From Martinezella lusitana (GTDB lineage Bacteria; Pseudomonadota; Alphaproteobacteria; Rhizobiales; Rhizobiaceae), in the NCBI RefSeq assembly GCF_016901135.1, contig NZ_JAFEVL010000073.1, positions 248,001 to 312,000 on the forward strand: DNA of 64,000 bases. Direction: 5' to 3'. Both the position numbers and the translations under genes were made by a program. This document shows, in pieces, positions 62,104 to 64,000 of this stretch; positions within the stretch are counted from its first letter, which is position 1; each line of letters begins with the position of its first letter. The notes beneath the pieces are model-generated. The model was not told the DNA's origin, made no database searches, and worked only from the letters and a program-made list of their open reading frames with translations.

Positions 62104-63012
62104 TTAGATTTTCAGATAGGACCGCGCCGCATAGAGCGCGATCGCAGCTGCGTTCGAGACATTGAGCGATTTGATCGCGCCCGGCATGTCGAGCCGCGCC
62201 AGCGCGTTCACCGTTTCCCGTGTTTTCTGGCGCAGCCCCTTGCCTTCGGAGCCGAGCACCAGGGCGATCTTGTCGCCGCTGAAGGTGCCCTCGAGCGGCG
62301 CGGGTCCTTCCGAATCAAGCCCGATGGTGGTGAATCCGAGGCGATGCAGCTCGCTGAGCGCATCGGCGAGATTGGTGATCTGTATATAAGGTATGAGTTC
62401 GAGCGCGCCCGAGGCCGATTTTGCCAGCACGCCCGATTCGGTCGGGCTGTGGCGCTGCGTGGTGATGACAGCGCCCGCATCGAAGGCCACGGCCGAGCGC
62501 ATGATCGCTCCGACATTGTGCGGGTCGGTCACCTGGTCGAGAACCAGCAGCAGCGGGCTGTCCTTCAGCGCCTCGAGGCGGCGCACGGGCAGGGGACGCG
62601 TTTCCAGCATCGCGCCCTGGTGGATTGCTTCAGGGCCCAGCACCTTGTCGATATCCTGCGGCGAGACGATCTCGACGGGAATGCCAAGCGCGTCGGCCGG
62701 GCCGATCTCGAGCCGCACCAGCGCATTCTGCGTCGTCGACAGCTTGATGTTCTTGCGCTCGGGATTGCCGAGAGCGGCGCGAACCGTATGCAGGCCGTAA
62801 AGAAGGACCTGATCGGGCGCGAGCGCCGGAGGCTTCCAATCATCCGCGCCCGGCCGCTTTCGCTTCTGCGGCTGTGGCGTCGGGATTTCGCCGCGCTCGC
62901 GCTTGGCATCGCGATGTGCACGACGCAAGGTGGCGTAATGCGTGTCCTTGGCCGACTTGTCGTCGGCGGTGTTGTCGGGGCCGGAGGGGCCGGATGTTTT
63001 GTCTTTGCTCAT
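62104..63012 (-). CDS. rlmB: 23S rRNA (guanosine(2251)-2'-O)-methyltransferase RlmB (SPOUT)
   Basis: Methylates the ribose of G2251 in the 23S rRNA peptidyl-transferase loop. The 302-residue protein has a basic disordered N-terminus (to about 55), an L30-like substrate-binding domain, and a SpoU/TrmH domain with the three motifs: LDQVTDPHNVGAIMRSAVAF, ALVLGSEGKGLR and IKSLNVSNAAAIALY. The N-terminal extension is longer than in E. coli. The tRNA-Tyr/tRNA-Gly cluster lies upstream on the opposite strand. Confidence 0.93.
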   Translation of the reverse strand: MSKDKTSGPSGPDNTADDKSAKDTHYATLRRAHRDAKRERGEIPTPQPQKRKRPGADDWKPPALAPDQVLLYGLHTVRAALGNPERKNIKLSTTQNALVRLEIGPADALGIPVEIVSPQDIDKVLGPEAIHQGAMLETRPLPVRRLEALKDSPLLLVLDQVTDPHNVGAIMRSAVAFDAGAVITTQRHSPTESGVLAKSASGALELIPYIQITNLADALSELHRLGFTTIGLDSEGPAPLEGTFSGDKIALVLGSEGKGLRQKTRETVNALARLDMPGAIKSLNVSNAAAIALYAARSYLKI

Positions 63013-63114
63013 GCGGCTTTATAACCAGCGCCTTCCCGGGCGCATAGCCCTCTTTCAGCGCCGTGCTTTTCTCACAGGCTGAAATTTTTTCGTCATTTTT
63101 GGCAATTCCTTATG

Positions 63115-63143
63115 TTGACAGACGGAAGTCGTCCGGTCATATA
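63115..63143 (+). promoter_or_regulatory. Sigma-70 promoter of the tRNA-Tyr/tRNA-Gly cluster
   Basis: TTGACA at 63115-63120 and CATATA at 63138-63143 are separated by 17 bp, close to a perfect housekeeping promoter, with a T-rich stretch just upstream. The expected start of transcription is near 63150, about 60 bp before the first tRNA. Confidence 0.75.
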
Positions 63144-63211
63144 CGCGGCGCAGATCACGGCGGCGACGCCAAGGTCGAGCAAACTTGGTCGCAAGATCCA
63201 GTCGGAATACT

Positions 63212-63296
63212 GGAGGGATGCCCGAGTGGTTAAAGGGGACGGACTGTAAATCCGTTGGCTCAGCCTACGTTGGTTCAAATCCAACTCCCTCCACCA
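63212..63296 (+). tRNA. tRNA-Tyr (anticodon GTA)
   Basis: 85 bases with acceptor GGAGGGA / TCCCTCC, anticodon loop CTGTAAA (GTA), a long variable arm as expected for a class II tRNA, a T-loop with GTTCAAAT, and encoded CCA. The 26-bp gap to the next tRNA suggests one primary transcript. Confidence 0.96.
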
Positions 63297-63322
63297 TTCC
63301 GGACCGGATCTTGACCACCCGC

Positions 63323-63396
63323 GCGGGTATAGCTCAATGGTAGAGCAGCAGCCTTCCAAGCTGAATACGCGGGTTCGATTCCCGCTACCCGCTCCA
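63323..63396 (+). tRNA. tRNA-Gly (anticodon TCC)
   Basis: 74 bases with acceptor GCGGGTA / TACCCGC, anticodon stem CAGC/GCTG enclosing the loop CTTCCAA (anticodon TCC), T-arm GGTTCGATTCC, discriminator T and encoded CCA. Rhizobia commonly place tuf next in this cluster, but here a DUF3597 gene follows instead. Confidence 0.96.
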
Positions 63397-63606
63397 GTCT
63401 TTTCAATTTGTTAGATTATTCGCCACAGCGTTCGCCGCTGGACGATTTAGCGCACCTTCGCTGGCCGCAGCTCTTTAGCGGCAGTGGCACATCCGCGTAC
63501 CGTACCAATGCTCCTGACACCCGTCTTTGCATAGTTGTCATGAAGGGTTGCTTATATCAGCACGAGCGTTAGATATTGCTCAGGCAACCGAAACGGGAGA
63601 GCGCAA

Positions 63607-64000
63607 ATGGGTATTTTCGACAAGATCAAGGGTGCAATCTGGGGAGAGGCAAAGGCTGCTCCGGCACCGACGCAGACCACAGCGGCTACCGCCAACCCGG
63701 CCCCTGCGCCGACGCCGGCCCCTTCATCGACCACGGCAGCAACATCGCCCGCGACCAGCGCGCCGGCTGCTCCGGTCGATATCGCCACGATCCTCGATGC
63801 GGCCGTCAAGAAGAGCGGCCAGAAGCTCGACTGGAAACATTCGATCGTCGATCTGATGAAGGCGCTCGGCATGGATGCGAGCCTTTCGGAACGCAAGGAG
63901 CTGGCGCAGGAACTGGGTTATACCGGTGATGCCGGCGATTCCGCCAAGATGAACATATTTCTCCACAAGGCGCTTCTGAAGAAGCTCGCGGACAACGGCG
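63607..64000 (+). CDS. DUF3597 domain-containing protein, 5' part (runs off the window)
   Basis: The visible 131 codons start MGIFDKIKGAIWGEAKA, then an Ala/Pro/Thr-rich linker (about 18-55), then the DUF3597 domain with VDIATILDAAVKKSGQKLDWKHSIVDLMKALGMD, in segments, and ERKELAQELGYTGDAGDSAKMN. The family is of unknown function, related to the Ca-binding/LysM-associated small proteins of Gram-negatives. GGGAGAG precedes the ATG. The end lies beyond position 64000. Confidence 0.85.
   Translation, partial: MGIFDKIKGAIWGEAKAAPAPTQTTAATANPAPAPTPAPSSTTAATSPATSAPAAPVDIATILDAAVKKSGQKLDWKHSIVDLMKALGMDASLSERKELAQELGYTGDAGDSAKMNIFLHKALLKKLADNG

Overview
The window reads as a chromosomal core segment of an alphaproteobacterium of the order Rhizobiales, most likely Rhizobium or a close relative. 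Reasons: coding DNA is GC-rich by eye; the gene neighbourhoods proS-lolC-lolD-dnaE, divK-pleD-rpmG, aroQ-accB-accC-aat and rne/amiC-mrcA-prfB are those I know from rhizobia; an intergenic hairpin after proS looks like a rhizobial intergenic mosaic element; and LexA boxes have the alphaproteobacterial form GAAC-N7-GAAC. Nothing here points to a plasmid or an active prophage.

Layout. 1-9217: the end of a DUF1467 membrane protein, prolyl-tRNA synthetase, the LolC/LolD lipoprotein exporter, a DUF5680 gene and a secreted FG-GAP-like protein on the minus strand, a 28-codon membrane-peptide gene, and replicative polymerase dnaE. 9214-14840: minus-strand L,D-transpeptidase, GH25 lysozyme-like lipoprotein, DNA polymerase IV, HAD and DUF3572 genes, with one plus-strand GNAT. 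14972-16733: cell-cycle regulators divK and pleD. 16734-17553: an AT-rich spacer ending in terminators. 17554-29075: a minus-strand run of rpmG, an MFS transporter, DUF983, rnr, topA, dprA, plsY and the pyrB / inactive-dihydroorotase pair. 29261-34887: aidB, a vapBC toxin-antitoxin pair with its operator, GNAT, TetR, two small membrane proteins, ruvX and a UPF0173 hydrolase. 34974-41582: gatC, gatA, gatB, a YjhX-type protein, three GNATs, NDUFA12 and DUF2155. 41650-45549: DUF1062, aat, accC, accB, aroQ on the minus strand. 45734-57732: a DsbA-like protein, an aminotransferase, RNase E, an AmiC-type amidase, PBP1a, RF2 with its programmed frameshift, and NAD kinase. 57901-59614: tRNA-Thr with a decayed integrated element. 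59745-64000: small proteins, a methyltransferase, a protease inhibitor, rlmB, tRNA-Tyr, tRNA-Gly and the start of a DUF3597 gene.

How the genes fit together. Most are housekeeping: translation (proS, gatCAB, prfB, rpmG, tRNAs, aat), replication, topology and repair (dnaE, dinB, topA, dprA, ruvX), RNA turnover (rne, rnr), envelope assembly (lolCD, L,D-transpeptidase, AmiC, PBP1a, DsbA), and fatty-acid, phospholipid and pyrimidine synthesis (accBC, plsY, pyrB). A DNA-damage theme stands out: three perfect LexA boxes lie within about 8.5 kb, in front of dinB, in front of the DUF5680 gene, and in front of a 28-residue single-pass membrane peptide beside dnaE. The last is the most interesting item: size, topology and SOS control recall the Caulobacter division inhibitor SidA, but homology is not shown here.

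All calls were made by reading the sequence. Start codons were chosen from ribosome-binding sites, overlaps and remembered family N-termini, and several remain uncertain, as stated per entry.
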